Positions 34,608 to 44,280 of a stretch of DNA of 64,000 nt are shown piece after piece. A program made the translations under genes and the position numbers. The notes under the pieces were generated by a model. It saw nothing but the letters and a program-made list of their open reading frames with translations, was not told where the DNA came from and made no database searches. Every line of letters starts with the position of its first letter. Within the stretch, counting starts at the first letter, position 1. The stretch comes from Idiomarina sp. X4 (GTDB lineage Bacteria; Pseudomonadota; Gammaproteobacteria; Enterobacterales; Alteromonadaceae): positions 558,001 to 622,000 of the forward strand of contig NZ_CP025000.1 of the NCBI RefSeq assembly GCF_002808045.1, read 5' to 3'.

Positions 34608-37487
34608 TCAACGGTTATAAAACGGCGCTCTGTTATCCGTATAGTCATACAAACGGGCGCGACGTTGCAACTGTTGTCCACCATTTCGTGACAATGGTAC
34701 CCAGGTAAAGCCAACGCGCTCACGTGTCGGACGCACACTCATTAAATCGAACGGTATGCTAATAAAGAAGCCTTTGGTAAAGCTACCCTCACCATACTCT
34801 TCCGATGACACATCCGTAAAGGCCGCGTACGCGCCGGCAACCACACCGCTGTCAAAGCGCTTCTGCATGGTCACTTGTACGCCTTTGTCTTTCGCCAGAA
34901 ACTGGCCAAAGTCTAACTGCAATAAGGAGTCAGACAACCATGGCATTTGATAATACACACTGGCAAAGCCTGTCGTCACCTCGTAGTCTAAGAAGCCGGC
35001 ACCACCCTCAAAGTCGCGCTTGCGAACCCGGTTCACATTCAGACCAAACGCCCAATGACTATCGACCTGTTTATACAACACTTCCGCACCTAAACCACCG
35101 TACATACGCTCTAAGTAGCCGGCGTAAGCCATAGCAAACCAGTCCTGACCTAAGCGCTTATGGTAAGTCACTTGTGCTGAGTCTAACCAAATATCGTTTT
35201 GTACATATTTACGAATGTCAGTACGCACCGGCGGTAAAGCATCCTGCCCGCCACCTAAGAATAAAAAGTCGTCATAGTTAGTGGCAATGTTAAAGCCCAC
35301 CTCACCAAACAACTCAATATTGTCATTCAGCCAACGACGGCCAAAGGCGTACACACCCAACTGGTAGGTATAGAAGGTTTCCGGGTTACCAAAGCTCTGG
35401 TCCAGGAAGGGCTTTAAGCCATAACGGTTGGTGAACTTGTTCTCAGGGTTCAGCATCCAGCTGTCATCACCGCGCTCAGGCATATCCGGCGACTCCAGTC
35501 GAACAAATAAGTCGTCCACATCGTCAACGTCTTTGCCCGGCTCCCGGTTAAGTACCCTATCTTTAAACTGTTCGGCATCAATTTTGGTGTTCACGTTGGG
35601 GTCGAACAGAGCCATATCCACCATATTGTAGGTTTTTACACTGTCCGGTAATTCCGCCGCCATAACACGAGCCGCCCGATCATAAGCTTCTTCACTATCA
35701 CGGTAACGGAAGTGATACCCGTACATCGTCACTTCATCGTCTTCCGCCGCAAAGCGCGCTCCGCTAAACGCCATTTGTTCACGCATAGTGCGGTTCATTC
35801 CAGCCCAGTCTACGTCGGCCAACGACTCTTTACGCTTTTCTTCAGTGGGTACGACCTTGTCCGGCGTCACCTTTATCTGGTTCAGCGTATTGAAGTTGGT
35901 GCGCAGGCTGAAGTTGAACATGAGCGTATTACCGCGCTCGTAACTCAGTTGCACATCGAAGTAATCAGAAACCTGATAATTAGCGCCAAAGTTCCAGCGG
36001 CTGTCTTGTTTTATCGGTACGCCGGCACGCTCGGTCGAGTAGTCATTACCGTCGTACTCAACTTTCAGACTAAGCGGCTCCCACGGAGTTTGGTATTCCA
36101 AACCACCGAACACGGCCATAGGTCCGGTGAACCAACGGTCATACTCAACCTTACCACCGTTGCCACCAAAACTAGTTTCGCGTTGGCAATACTCGTCGGA
36201 CAATTCACAAAATGGGTTGGTGAAATCGTCATGGGTCCCCATGCGCCCAAATCCTAAACCTAAGCTGACATCCACCGGACCGAAGAGTTTATTTGCGACG
36301 ACGTATTCGGCATCAAACAAGCCGGTACCGGCAAAGTCACGAAAACCCACACTGACTTCCGGCAGCCAGTAACTTTCTTCCCATAACCGGGCTTTTATAT
36401 CGAAGCCTTTGTCAGCAAGAATATTGTCACCGCTAAACTCTGGGAATTGACTATACAGTTTATTCGGAAATTCCGTATAAAACGCCGTGGTTTCTAACCA
36501 AGGCAACAACTGCAGACTCACTGTGTAGCGGCGATACTCATCCATATCGGTATAACTCAGCGCAAAAGCGCCTTCATCCATCATGCGGGCCGTCGGGTTC
36601 TGTAATAACCCTACCGAGCCATAATCGTTATAACTGGGCGACAAATCACGGCGCGACCAATGCCATTCAGAGGTAGGCGATGCACTCGCCTGGTACACAG
36701 GCGCGTTAGTTGCTGAGCGAACCGACGTGTCTGCCACAAAATACTTCAACAAACCACGAATGTCGTCATTTAACGATTTGTATTTTGGCGGCAACTGATT
36801 CGGCTCAAAGCCTAACCAAAGGATATTGCCCGGCATAAGCTCAGTGTCACTTTGTTTGTAGTACGCCCAGTTGGCTTGTTGTTCGTCATCAACAGACACT
36901 ACCGTCGCAACACTTTTGTTGTAGCCGCTAAGCAAATCAGACTGCTCTTCAATACTATTCAACCAGTTTGCGACTGTTTTGCCTGTATGAAATGCGTACT
37001 TACCCGGTTTGCTGACTAAGCCATACACATAAATATGCTCTGGTCGCTCAGGCAACACTAACGAGTAACTTCCTTCCGGCAACAGTGGATTGTCCGCTAA
37101 GTTTTGGCGCGCTTGTTCAATGTTTATGTGGCCCCAGTACTGTTGCCCCAGCCGCCAGCCTTTAATTTGTCCTTGCAGCATAAGCGCGGCATCGGCTTTG
37201 TCGGTTTCACGGCGACCGCGCCAATAGGCTTCCAGTTCAGCCAGCTGCAAAAGGACCTTCTGCTTTTTTTGCTCTAACTCAGCAGCCTCATCGGTTTTAA
37301 CCAAGCGCACAGCCGGCCAATATACGTCCGCCAGAAGGCCTTGCTCTTCAATGGCGTTCAATGCCTGCTTTAGTCTAACCGGCCCCTCAAATTGCACCTG
37401 TTTGGTTTCTGCGTTTGCAACGCCTGACTCAGCCAAAACGGCCATAGCGAATAAAGCAATAAAAATACGTTTCATAACATCACTCAT
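34608..37487 (-). CDS. GfcC-GfcD (YjbG-YjbH) fusion, outer-membrane polysaccharide export protein
   Basis: 959 residues with a signal peptide (FIALFAMAVLAESGVANA). Residues about 25-250 resemble GfcC/YjbG: NPLLPEGSYSLVLPERPEHI, YVYGLVSKPGKYAFHTGKTV and ELMPGNILWLGFEP. From about 285 on (YNDYGSVGLLQNPTARMMDE, LSYTDMDEYRRY) it is a YjbH/GfcD beta-barrel domain. In E. coli these are separate proteins of the gfc and yjb exopolysaccharide loci; here they are one. Likely role: outer-membrane passage or secretion-linked assembly of the polymer. It overlaps the GfcB-type lipoprotein gene by 4 bases. Confidence 0.82.
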   Translation of the reverse strand: MSDVMKRIFIALFAMAVLAESGVANAETKQVQFEGPVRLKQALNAIEEQGLLADVYWPAVRLVKTDEAAELEQKKQKVLLQLAELEAYWRGRRETDKADAALMLQGQIKGWRLGQQYWGHINIEQARQNLADNPLLPEGSYSLVLPERPEHIYVYGLVSKPGKYAFHTGKTVANWLNSIEEQSDLLSGYNKSVATVVSVDDEQQANWAYYKQSDTELMPGNILWLGFEPNQLPPKYKSLNDDIRGLLKYFVADTSVRSATNAPVYQASASPTSEWHWSRRDLSPSYNDYGSVGLLQNPTARMMDEGAFALSYTDMDEYRRYTVSLQLLPWLETTAFYTEFPNKLYSQFPEFSGDNILADKGFDIKARLWEESYWLPEVSVGFRDFAGTGLFDAEYVVANKLFGPVDVSLGLGFGRMGTHDDFTNPFCELSDEYCQRETSFGGNGGKVEYDRWFTGPMAVFGGLEYQTPWEPLSLKVEYDGNDYSTERAGVPIKQDSRWNFGANYQVSDYFDVQLSYERGNTLMFNFSLRTNFNTLNQIKVTPDKVVPTEEKRKESLADVDWAGMNRTMREQMAFSGARFAAEDDEVTMYGYHFRYRDSEEAYDRAARVMAAELPDSVKTYNMVDMALFDPNVNTKIDAEQFKDRVLNREPGKDVDDVDDLFVRLESPDMPERGDDSWMLNPENKFTNRYGLKPFLDQSFGNPETFYTYQLGVYAFGRRWLNDNIELFGEVGFNIATNYDDFLFLGGGQDALPPVRTDIRKYVQNDIWLDSAQVTYHKRLGQDWFAMAYAGYLERMYGGLGAEVLYKQVDSHWAFGLNVNRVRKRDFEGGAGFLDYEVTTGFASVYYQMPWLSDSLLQLDFGQFLAKDKGVQVTMQKRFDSGVVAGAYAAFTDVSSEEYGEGSFTKGFFISIPFDLMSVRPTRERVGFTWVPLSRNGGQQLQRRARLYDYTDNRAPFYNR

Positions 37488-38179
37488 TGGGCTAACTCTG
37501 AGTTATTGGTGCGACCAATCCAGGTGACCTGGGTAAGGTTTAATAGCGGTTTATTGGGAATAATGCGTTGCTCGCTTTTTATGACATGACCGTCCTGTTC
37601 CACCCAGAATCGATTCACAAAGCGCTCGTCGGTCAGAAGAAATTTACCCGCTTCTTCCACTAGTGTCGCCGTTGCCTGACCATAAGGCATAGCCAGTTGC
37701 TCAGGCTGCTTTACAGTGAAAGTCGACTGCACATCGCGACTAACGCGGGTGCCGTCGTCTAATTGATAGTCATAAGCACGCTGCCAGGTGTTATTGCAGG
37801 ACTGAGGGGTTGTTACAATGCAGCGCAGCGGGTCGTTTTTTAAATTCGACACGCTTAACAGGTTATCATCGAGACTTTGAGTGCGTGTAACCCGCCCATT
37901 CTCAAGAACGAAGGTCTCTTTCTCGGCAGTAATAAAATGGTACTTATTCGGTTTATTTACAAAGCCTAAAACAATCAGGCTTCGAGCTTTTCCCTGCCAC
38001 TGGGCATACAAAGAGGTGTAGGGAAAGTTATCTATTTCCTCAGCGCTGAGCTCTGCATCCTCAATGTCTTTAAACGCATATTCAACTGTTTCACGAACTT
38101 CGTCCGTAACAGCTGTACAGCCAACCAAAATTAGTAGAAAACCGGCAAAGAGTCCGTTCCGAATCATAAGAAATCTCAC
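37484..38179 (-). CDS. YjbF/GfcB-family lipoprotein
   Basis: 231 residues with a lipobox (LILVGC, Cys21). The core QGKARSLIVLGFVNKPNKYH, then FITAEKETFVLENGRVTRTQ, and DPLRCIVTTPQSC are the YjbF-type strand pattern. The family consists of periplasmic/outer-membrane lipoproteins encoded in group 4 capsule and yjb exopolysaccharide operons, with no enzymatic role known. Coupled by a 4-base overlap to the downstream GfcC-GfcD fusion. A hairpin with T-tract separates it from the small YjbE-like gene upstream. Confidence 0.82.
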   Translation of the reverse strand: MRFLMIRNGLFAGFLLILVGCTAVTDEVRETVEYAFKDIEDAELSAEEIDNFPYTSLYAQWQGKARSLIVLGFVNKPNKYHFITAEKETFVLENGRVTRTQSLDDNLLSVSNLKNDPLRCIVTTPQSCNNTWQRAYDYQLDDGTRVSRDVQSTFTVKQPEQLAMPYGQATATLVEEAGKFLLTDERFVNRFWVEQDGHVIKSEQRIIPNKPLLNLTQVTWIGRTNNSELAQ

Positions 38180-38200
38180 AAGTTAAACCGCAGCGCATAA

Positions 38201-38227
38201 AAAAATACCGCCAACCGGCGGTATTTT
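38201..38227 (-). terminator. Hairpin between yjbE-like and yjbF-like genes
   Basis: AAAATACCGCC and GGCGGTATTTT form an 11-bp stem with a 3-4 base loop, followed on the minus strand by a run of six T. It lies about 60 bases past the YjbE-like stop codon at 38286, and a perfect 16-base palindrome sits just before it (38253-38268). As a partial terminator it would give much more of the first gene than of the downstream export genes. Confidence 0.75.
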
Positions 38228-38285
38228 ATCACAGCTCTTTTAAGGTGTTCACTGCGAAGCGCTTCGCAATTAACACAATAAGCTA

Positions 38286-38576
38286 TTACTGAGCTGGAAT
38301 AGTAATAGTGTAGGTGTTAGTACCTGTACCAGTAACCGTTACGATTGGGTCTGGATCTGTTGGATCTTCAGGGTCGTCAACTACTGGGTTTGATGAGCTG
38401 TCAGAAACAACTGCTACAGTTGCTGCTGCTGCAACACCCGCAAATACCATTGCTTGGGTTGACATGCCACCGATGCCAGCGCCTGATGCGCTCTCACCAG
38501 CAGTTCCTTCTTGAGCCATTGCTGGTGCGGTCGCTAAACCTAACGCAGCAATAACTGATAATGCTAAAGTTTTCAT
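38286..38576 (-). CDS. YjbE/GfcA-like small exported protein
   Basis: 96 residues from the ATG at 38576 (GAGTGAGG ribosome site; the frame extends 35 codons up through the promoter, which is not credible). Signal peptide LALSVIAALGLATAPAMAQ, then a Gly/Ala/Ser-rich segment with a hydrophobic stretch (MVFAGVAAAATVAVV), an Asp/Pro-rich stretch and a Thr-rich tail. Size, composition and position before yjbF-like and yjbH-like genes match YjbE/GfcA. Its function is not known even in E. coli. Confidence 0.7.
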   Translation of the reverse strand: MKTLALSVIAALGLATAPAMAQEGTAGESASGAGIGGMSTQAMVFAGVAAAATVAVVSDSSSNPVVDDPEDPTDPDPIVTVTGTGTNTYTITIPAQ

Positions 38577-38652
38577 AAAAATAACCTCACTCCCGAGATA
38601 TTGATACATGTATCGCTGTAGACTGAAAACTCTCCAGTTAACAGCAACTTTC

Positions 38653-38681
38653 ATAGTATGTTTATACGCAACTAAATGCAA
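38653..38681 (-). promoter_or_regulatory. Sigma-70 promoter of the yjbE-like operon
   Basis: Minus strand TTGCAT (38676-38681), 17-base spacer, TACTAT (38653-38658). Transcription would start near 38645, leaving a leader of about 70 bases. That leader contains a perfect 12-base palindrome GATACATGTATC (38603-38614), a candidate operator. Confidence 0.65.
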
Positions 38682-38711
38682 ACTGGTTTTATAAATTTTC
38701 AGTAAAATTTG

Positions 38712-41450
38712 TTAAATACTGTTAATAGCAGCAACCGCTACCGCCGTGTTATACAAAATACTGGTAACCTGAGACCACAACTCCAGGTTTTCAGTATAGG
38801 TTGTGTCCATAGGCACAATAATGGCGTCCCCCGGACCTAGCTGCGAACTTTCACTAAAGCTAAACCAACTGCTGCCGCCTTCGTACCGTTCAATAGCCCC
38901 ATTGGCTTTAACAATATAAATGCGGTCTTCATCCGCTTTTTCTTTAGTGCCGCCACTGCGGTCAATGTACTCTTCCACCGACACTTCAGGGTCAAAGCGG
39001 TAAGAGGTGGCCATTTGCACTTCGCCCATAATACTAATGGAGTCGTTACGGGACGGAACATGCAGGGTATCGCCGTCTTTTAACTGAACGTCGTTGGCAC
39101 CGTTAGCGCTTAACAGTTTCGGTAAGTCCATAATTAAGCGCCCCACCGGCTCTGCCGAAAGCAAATCCGCCAGCAAGGTTCGCATTTCGTTATAAGAGAC
39201 ACGGCTTTCGCCCGTGCCCGTCAACATATTTCCTGCCACTTCACGCTGAAGCTCTTGTGCCAGAATTTTTTTACGCTCTCGCTCCTGCTCTCGGAGCTCT
39301 TCACGGGTAAATACCGCGCCTTCCACAAACGCATGCTCGGTAAAACCACCGGCCCGCTCAATAAGCTGTGTAAGAGTCTCACCACGCTTAATAGCATAAG
39401 TCCCCGGGAAGCGAACCTCACCTCGAAGGGTTACTTCATAGGTGTTTTGCCACTCAGGAATACTCAATACATTTAAGCGATCACGCCCTTTCAGGGGAAC
39501 ATCCATAGCGCCTTGCAGCACATCATTTAACGCAACAGTAACGTAGTCTGTCTGCGTAGTGTCTTTATTAAACTCAAAGCGAGTAATTTCAGCGCGTTTT
39601 AAGTAGGCCGAGTCTTTAACACCGCCGGCTGCTTCCACCAAACGACTAACACTGGCATTTTCTACTAACGGATACACGCCAGGGTGATTCACCTCGCCAG
39701 ACACATAGACTAACGGAGTATTACCGTTACCAGTACGCTGACGCTGTATACGCTGCATTATTGGTTCTAATAGCTTGTCGCGCGAGTACAGCGCTAAGTC
39801 TTCTTCAGCAACTTCAACGTCGTCTTCATCGGGCGAGTCAAATAAATCTGAAAGAGGTGCTAAGTTTCTCTGCTGAGCTAAGCGCTGACTTGCCTCTTTA
39901 TTACCTGTCTTTTCTTGAACCAAGTCTTCTAAGAACGCCTGACGGTAGTCACTTAGTAACTCCTGACGCTCTTCAGCCTGGCGCTCTTGCTTGGTTAACG
40001 TAAAGCGAGAGAGTTTCTGTTTTTCTTCTTCTTTCGTCTGGTAGCGGCTGAAAATAACAATCTGGTCGCGCTCTTGCAGTTGTAAGTTCTCACCTTCAAC
40101 GCCGGAAATAGCCTCCGCCACATTAAATTGATACAAGCTCAAATCGCGCTTCGGCCCTGTTTCACGAACGACAAGACCATAGCCTAGGTCAGCCTGCTCT
40201 AATAAGTCCTGACGGCTGTCGAGCAAAATATCGTTGATGCGAATACCCGGCTTCCACTCGTAATGCCCCGGACGAGTCACCGCACCGACCAACAACAAGC
40301 TATTGTTAAGCGACTCTGACACCTGGCGAAGCGTTAATACATCACCGCCTTTCAGCGCTTTGCCCAACTCAGCATTTGAGGTTAAGTCAACCGTACTAAT
40401 AACCCGCTGGCCTCGAACAATACGCTCGAGCTGTGCCGATGCTAAGTAAGCGTCGTCTTCACTACCACCGGCAAAACGTAATGCGTCCTCTAAAGTTTCA
40501 TCGCCTTTTAGCTCATATAAAGCCGGGCGTTTGACCTGACCTTTAACGGTAACCATGTCTCCACGCGCAGGAATGAAAACAACGTCACCACTTTGCAGAA
40601 TACGGTCGTCGGACGCGTCACCTTTTAATAACAAGTCGTACAAGTCAAAGTCTGCAATGACCTCGCCAGCGCGCATTAAACGAATAGAACGCAACGAAGC
40701 GATGTCCGACACACCACCGGCAACATACAGCGCCTGGCTAATGGTCGACAGCGAGCTTACCGTGTAAGAGCCCGGCTTATAGGCTTCTCCGGCAATAAAC
40801 ACCTGAATGGAGCGCAGCTCACCCATAGAAACCGCAGCATTAAAGCCAATAAGGCGCTGTTTTACCTGATTCTGAATAAGTTCCTGCATTAGAGTGTAGC
40901 TTAAACCGGCAACCGTCAGCTCACCCAGATCAGGAATAACCACTTTACCTTCCCGGTCAATGGTTAAGTCGTAGGTGCGGTTTTCTTTACCAAAAAGCTG
41001 AATTTTAATGGTGTCACCAACGCCCATAATGTAACTGGAAGGCACGGGTGCATAAGAGGTGGGTGCAAACGTTTTTGGCTCGCCGGAAAATAAGTCATAG
41101 CCGAATGCTTTTAACTCATCGTCGTCACGAGTGAACTGTGCTTCTAAGTCTTCCGGAATTATTGGGTCGCCATTTTTATCAAAACGAGTACCTCGAGGGA
41201 AAACGACATCTTCTTGTTGCTGGCTCTTACTGCTTGAGCTTGAAGAAGAACCGTTTAACTGATCCAACATGCTGGGGTCAATACCAAACTGTCTGGCAAG
41301 AGCTTCCTGCTGGGCGCGGGGCAGCTTTTTCAACTGCTCAATTTGAGCCTGGCTCGGCATAGACTGCGCATGTACTGTTACTGAATTACCTAAAGCCACA
41401 ACAGCAACGAGCAGTACCATACTCGACAAGATAGACTTCCAAGAAATCAA
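38712..41450 (-). CDS. Large SLBB-domain polysaccharide export protein (GfcE/Wza-related)
   Basis: 912 residues. Sec signal peptide (MVLLVAVVALGNSVTVHAQ) without a lipobox, unlike Wza. A polysaccharide-export domain lies near 130-210 (YIMGVGDTIKIQLFGKENRT). It is followed by at least five SLBB repeats, for example VFIAGEAYKPGSYTVSSLST, VTVKGQVKRPALYEL, LVYVSGEVNHPGVYPL, VTLRGEVRFPGTYAIKRGET and SIMGEVQMATSYRF. A charged coiled-coil-like insertion lies around 470-540. It probably forms the periplasmic/outer-membrane conduit for the polymer. It is over twice the length of Wza (about 380). There is no Wzc-type kinase gene in the window to partner it. Confidence 0.88.
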   Translation of the reverse strand: MISWKSILSSMVLLVAVVALGNSVTVHAQSMPSQAQIEQLKKLPRAQQEALARQFGIDPSMLDQLNGSSSSSSSKSQQQEDVVFPRGTRFDKNGDPIIPEDLEAQFTRDDDELKAFGYDLFSGEPKTFAPTSYAPVPSSYIMGVGDTIKIQLFGKENRTYDLTIDREGKVVIPDLGELTVAGLSYTLMQELIQNQVKQRLIGFNAAVSMGELRSIQVFIAGEAYKPGSYTVSSLSTISQALYVAGGVSDIASLRSIRLMRAGEVIADFDLYDLLLKGDASDDRILQSGDVVFIPARGDMVTVKGQVKRPALYELKGDETLEDALRFAGGSEDDAYLASAQLERIVRGQRVISTVDLTSNAELGKALKGGDVLTLRQVSESLNNSLLLVGAVTRPGHYEWKPGIRINDILLDSRQDLLEQADLGYGLVVRETGPKRDLSLYQFNVAEAISGVEGENLQLQERDQIVIFSRYQTKEEEKQKLSRFTLTKQERQAEERQELLSDYRQAFLEDLVQEKTGNKEASQRLAQQRNLAPLSDLFDSPDEDDVEVAEEDLALYSRDKLLEPIMQRIQRQRTGNGNTPLVYVSGEVNHPGVYPLVENASVSRLVEAAGGVKDSAYLKRAEITRFEFNKDTTQTDYVTVALNDVLQGAMDVPLKGRDRLNVLSIPEWQNTYEVTLRGEVRFPGTYAIKRGETLTQLIERAGGFTEHAFVEGAVFTREELREQERERKKILAQELQREVAGNMLTGTGESRVSYNEMRTLLADLLSAEPVGRLIMDLPKLLSANGANDVQLKDGDTLHVPSRNDSISIMGEVQMATSYRFDPEVSVEEYIDRSGGTKEKADEDRIYIVKANGAIERYEGGSSWFSFSESSQLGPGDAIIVPMDTTYTENLELWSQVTSILYNTAVAVAAINSI

Positions 41451-41543
41451 AGCGCTTCCCCTTTATGTTTATTACTTAATTTGCACCCAGATAATCGCAG
41501 CATTTTATAAGCTAACTTCCAAAAAAGCTACGATAGCGTGTGG

Positions 41544-42935
41544 TTAAACTGAGCTCACCACCGGCACACCAAAAATATCTTCAATACGGCCTTGCAAAGA
41601 CATGCCACCTGAGCGTTGCGTAGCGGCCTTATCCAGCAGTTTATTCCAGCGCATATAGTTATCGCGGTAAAGCTTTATGCTCTTATTATCACTCGCGCTA
41701 TTACCACTAAACCGATTCGCATTTTCGAGCGCAACACCGGCAGATGCCATACTCACAGCAACAGTGCCTTCAACAGCGCTTTCCGGTATCACGATACCTA
41801 AACCCGCGGAGCCTACAGACAGCAATGCAGGCAGACATGAGCGACCAATGTTTAATAAGTTTTCGTGCCAAGCGGTTTTGTGATTATTGATTGCGGCAAA
41901 GGTATCGCCGAAAAGGCCAGCGTGCATGTCCTGAAACTCTTCTAAGCTCCACTCATGCACAAACCGTTTTCCGCTCTGCTCTTCTTTAGCTTGCTGAGCA
42001 ATAACAGCGTCATCACGGACTTTGAAGAGTAAGTCGAGGAGTTTGGTAGGGCTGGTGACTTTCTTCTGCATCAGCAATGCGTAGGCATACGGAAAGCTTT
42101 GAAGCGCTTCAGACTCAGTTTGGGACAGGCTTTGTAACTCATTCAGGCTCGACTGCTGTTGCAGTTGGTTACCTAAGTAGCGCCAAAGCAGTGCACTTTG
42201 CTGCGCTTTTAAGCCTTCGATGGCAGGTGCTGCAACATAAACTGCATTATGCTGTGCAGCCAATTCATTCACAAAGTTTACGCGGAAGCGGTCTATAAGG
42301 CCCGAGACTAACTGTCCGGTTTTATGAGAAGTGTCATCATCACTTTGCGCTGCCTGGTTAAACGCAAGCGTAAAATCAGAAATGGTAGGTTGGTCAAAAG
42401 GGGCTTGCTCAGCAACAGTCACCAATAAACCGGCAACACATTTCGCTCCGCGAAAGTTATTATCCGTTAATGTGCTTTTAGCCAGCTTGCGTCTGTCGGT
42501 AAACTTTTGGGTAAAGCCTTCAAGTAATGCTTGTTTAAATTTTTCAGCATCGTTTTGCGCAACGGGCGATTGCTTGGACCAGCGCTCAGGGCTTTCCAGC
42601 CATTCTTTAATAAGTAATGCGGACTGAGCAGTGGCCAGCTGGCAGCAGCCTAACCATTGGTCGGTTGCAACCAAACTGGTTTCTTTAAGAAGGTCGCGAT
42701 AGAGATGGTTATGGTCTTTAAGTTGCTGTTTATCATCTTGCTGTATGGAGCCATCAAACAACACCTTCGATGACATAGCCAGTGATTCCAGCACATTCAG
42801 CAATTGCATGAGCTGCTGCTTAGTCAGTTGCTTAGGGCGCGTTTGCTCCCCAAGCATTAAGCTCATAGACAGGTTTAACTGTCTTGCGTTAAGCAATGAT
42901 GCACCAGTATAGTTTTGTAGTGTCATGGTTTGCAT
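41544..42935 (-). CDS. Uncharacterised 463-residue protein in the polysaccharide locus
   Basis: I do not recognise a family. The protein is soluble-looking, rich in Gln, Leu and Ala, and predicted mostly helical: LTKQQLMQLLNVLESLAMSS, LWRYLGNQLQQQSSLNELQS. There is a moderately hydrophobic Gly/Ala patch near residues 370-400 (LPALLSVGSAGLGIVIPE). No signal peptide, no nucleotide-binding motif and no glycosyltransferase signature are present. Start taken at the first Met (MQTMTLQNY). It lies between ugd and the SLBB export gene on the same strand with gaps of about 50 and 90 bases. Context suggests an accessory or regulatory role in polymer assembly, but that is only position. Confidence 0.6.
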   Translation of the reverse strand: MQTMTLQNYTGASLLNARQLNLSMSLMLGEQTRPKQLTKQQLMQLLNVLESLAMSSKVLFDGSIQQDDKQQLKDHNHLYRDLLKETSLVATDQWLGCCQLATAQSALLIKEWLESPERWSKQSPVAQNDAEKFKQALLEGFTQKFTDRRKLAKSTLTDNNFRGAKCVAGLLVTVAEQAPFDQPTISDFTLAFNQAAQSDDDTSHKTGQLVSGLIDRFRVNFVNELAAQHNAVYVAAPAIEGLKAQQSALLWRYLGNQLQQQSSLNELQSLSQTESEALQSFPYAYALLMQKKVTSPTKLLDLLFKVRDDAVIAQQAKEEQSGKRFVHEWSLEEFQDMHAGLFGDTFAAINNHKTAWHENLLNIGRSCLPALLSVGSAGLGIVIPESAVEGTVAVSMASAGVALENANRFSGNSASDNKSIKLYRDNYMRWNKLLDKAATQRSGGMSLQGRIEDIFGVPVVSSV

Positions 42936-42986
42936 TGCTTATACCCTGTTCTTTTTAAAAGTCACCTGCGCATTAGACGCTAGCGA

Positions 42987-44153
42987 CTAGTCATTCCCAA
43001 ACAAATCTCGCGTATACACTTTGTCAGCCACGTCCTGGAGCTCTGGCGCCATACGGTTTGAAACAATTACGTTCGCTTCGGCTTTGAAACCCTCAAAATC
43101 ATTCACAACACGCGAGTTATAGAACTTGTCTTTTTTTAACACCGGCTCGTAAACAATCACTTCAATACCTTTCGCCTTAATACGTTTCATCACGCCTTGT
43201 ATGGCAGACGCGCGAAAATTATCCGACCCTTGCTTCATCACTAGACGATAAATGCCAACGACCTTGGGTTTGCGTGCAAGAATACTGTCGGCGATAAAGT
43301 CTTTACGAGTGCGGTTGGCATCAACCACCGCTCGCATAATGTTTTGCGGAACATCTTGGTAATTAGCTAACAGCTGCTTCGTGTCTTTAGGTAAGCAATA
43401 ACCACCATAACCAAAGCTTGGGTTGTTATAGTGATCGCCAATACGCGGATCTAAACCAACACCTTCAATAATTTGCCGAGTGCTTAAACCGTGAACTTCA
43501 GCGTAGGTATCCAGTTCATTAAAGTAGGCAACGCGCATAGCTAGATAGGTATTCGCGAAAAGTTTAATAGCTTCCGCTTCTGTGCTATCAGTAAAAAGTG
43601 TTGGTACATCACTTTTAATAGCCCCCTGCTTTAAAAGGTCAGCGAATATTTCAGCACGTTCAGAGCGTTCGCCAACAATAATACGAGAAGGGTACAAATT
43701 GTCATAAAGCGCTTTGCCTTCACGTAAAAACTCTGGTGAAAAAATGATGTTTTCGGTACTCATTTTTTCTTTCAGCATTTCGGTGTAGCCCACCGGTATG
43801 GTCGACTTGATAATCATTACTGCATTAGGGTTAACTTGATTAACCTGCGCAATGATCGCCTCCACGCTACTCGTATTAAAGTAGTTGGTTTCGGGGTCAT
43901 AGTCTGTAGGGGTGGCAATGACAACGTACTCAGCGTTAACATAAGCTTCTTCAGCATTTAAGGTAGCCTTAAGATTTAATTCTTTGTCGCTGAGAAATTC
44001 AAATATTTCCTTATCTTCGATAGGTGATCTTTTATTGTTAATTAGGCTAACTTTACTTTCAACAATATCAACCGCAATAACTTCATTGTGCTGCGCTAGA
44101 AGCACCGCGTTTGATAAACCAACGTACCCTGTCCCTGCTACAGCTATCTTCAT
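42987..44153 (-). CDS. ugd: UDP-glucose 6-dehydrogenase
   Basis: 388 residues, the short E. coli-type enzyme. It oxidises UDP-glucose to UDP-glucuronate with two NAD. N-terminal Rossmann motif [29 protein letters not shown] and [15 protein letters not shown]; catalytic Cys in [16 protein letters not shown]-terminal domain with [15 protein letters not shown]. It supplies an acidic sugar for the polymer. A 127-base gap without a gene separates it from the sugar transferase upstream; a weak stem (near 44263-44277) is the only structure I see there. Confidence 0.93.
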   Translation of the reverse strand: MKIAVAGTGYVGLSNAVLLAQHNEVIAVDIVESKVSLINNKRSPIEDKEIFEFLSDKELNLKATLNAEEAYVNAEYVVIATPTDYDPETNYFNTSSVEAIIAQVNQVNPNAVMIIKSTIPVGYTEMLKEKMSTENIIFSPEFLREGKALYDNLYPSRIIVGERSERAEIFADLLKQGAIKSDVPTLFTDSTEAEAIKLFANTYLAMRVAYFNELDTYAEVHGLSTRQIIEGVGLDPRIGDHYNNPSFGYGGYCLPKDTKQLLANYQDVPQNIMRAVVDANRTRKDFIADSILARKPKVVGIYRLVMKQGSDNFRASAIQGVMKRIKAKGIEVIVYEPVLKKDKFYNSRVVNDFEGFKAEANVIVSNRMAPELQDVADKVYTRDLFGND

Positions 44154-44280
44154 TTATATATACCTATCCCACGCTACAACATACTTTGAATAACCACCAA
44201 TCAATGGCAGAGCTTACTCTTCAACTTAAAATTACTCCTCTTTTTTCACTTTAATTTTAAGCATTAGGAGTGCTAACTTC

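Noticed and set aside
35712..36257. 181-codon open frame on the plus strand opposite the GfcC-GfcD gene
   Set aside because: It is antisense to a real gene, with no recognisable motif or start signal.
38577..38681. 35-codon N-terminal extension of the YjbE-like protein
   Set aside because: It runs through the -10 and -35 hexamers and would destroy the clear signal peptide start.
38736..38745. GGCGGTAGCG on the minus strand, ten bases of an ops element
   Set aside because: It lies inside the 3' coding part of the SLBB gene (codons for TAVAVAA) and lacks the T required near the end of ops, so it is probably chance.
44154..44280. Weak stem in the gap between ugd and the sugar transferase, considered as a terminator
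   Set aside because: The stem is only 4-6 bp with a long loop and no clean T-run, which is not enough to claim termination inside the operon.
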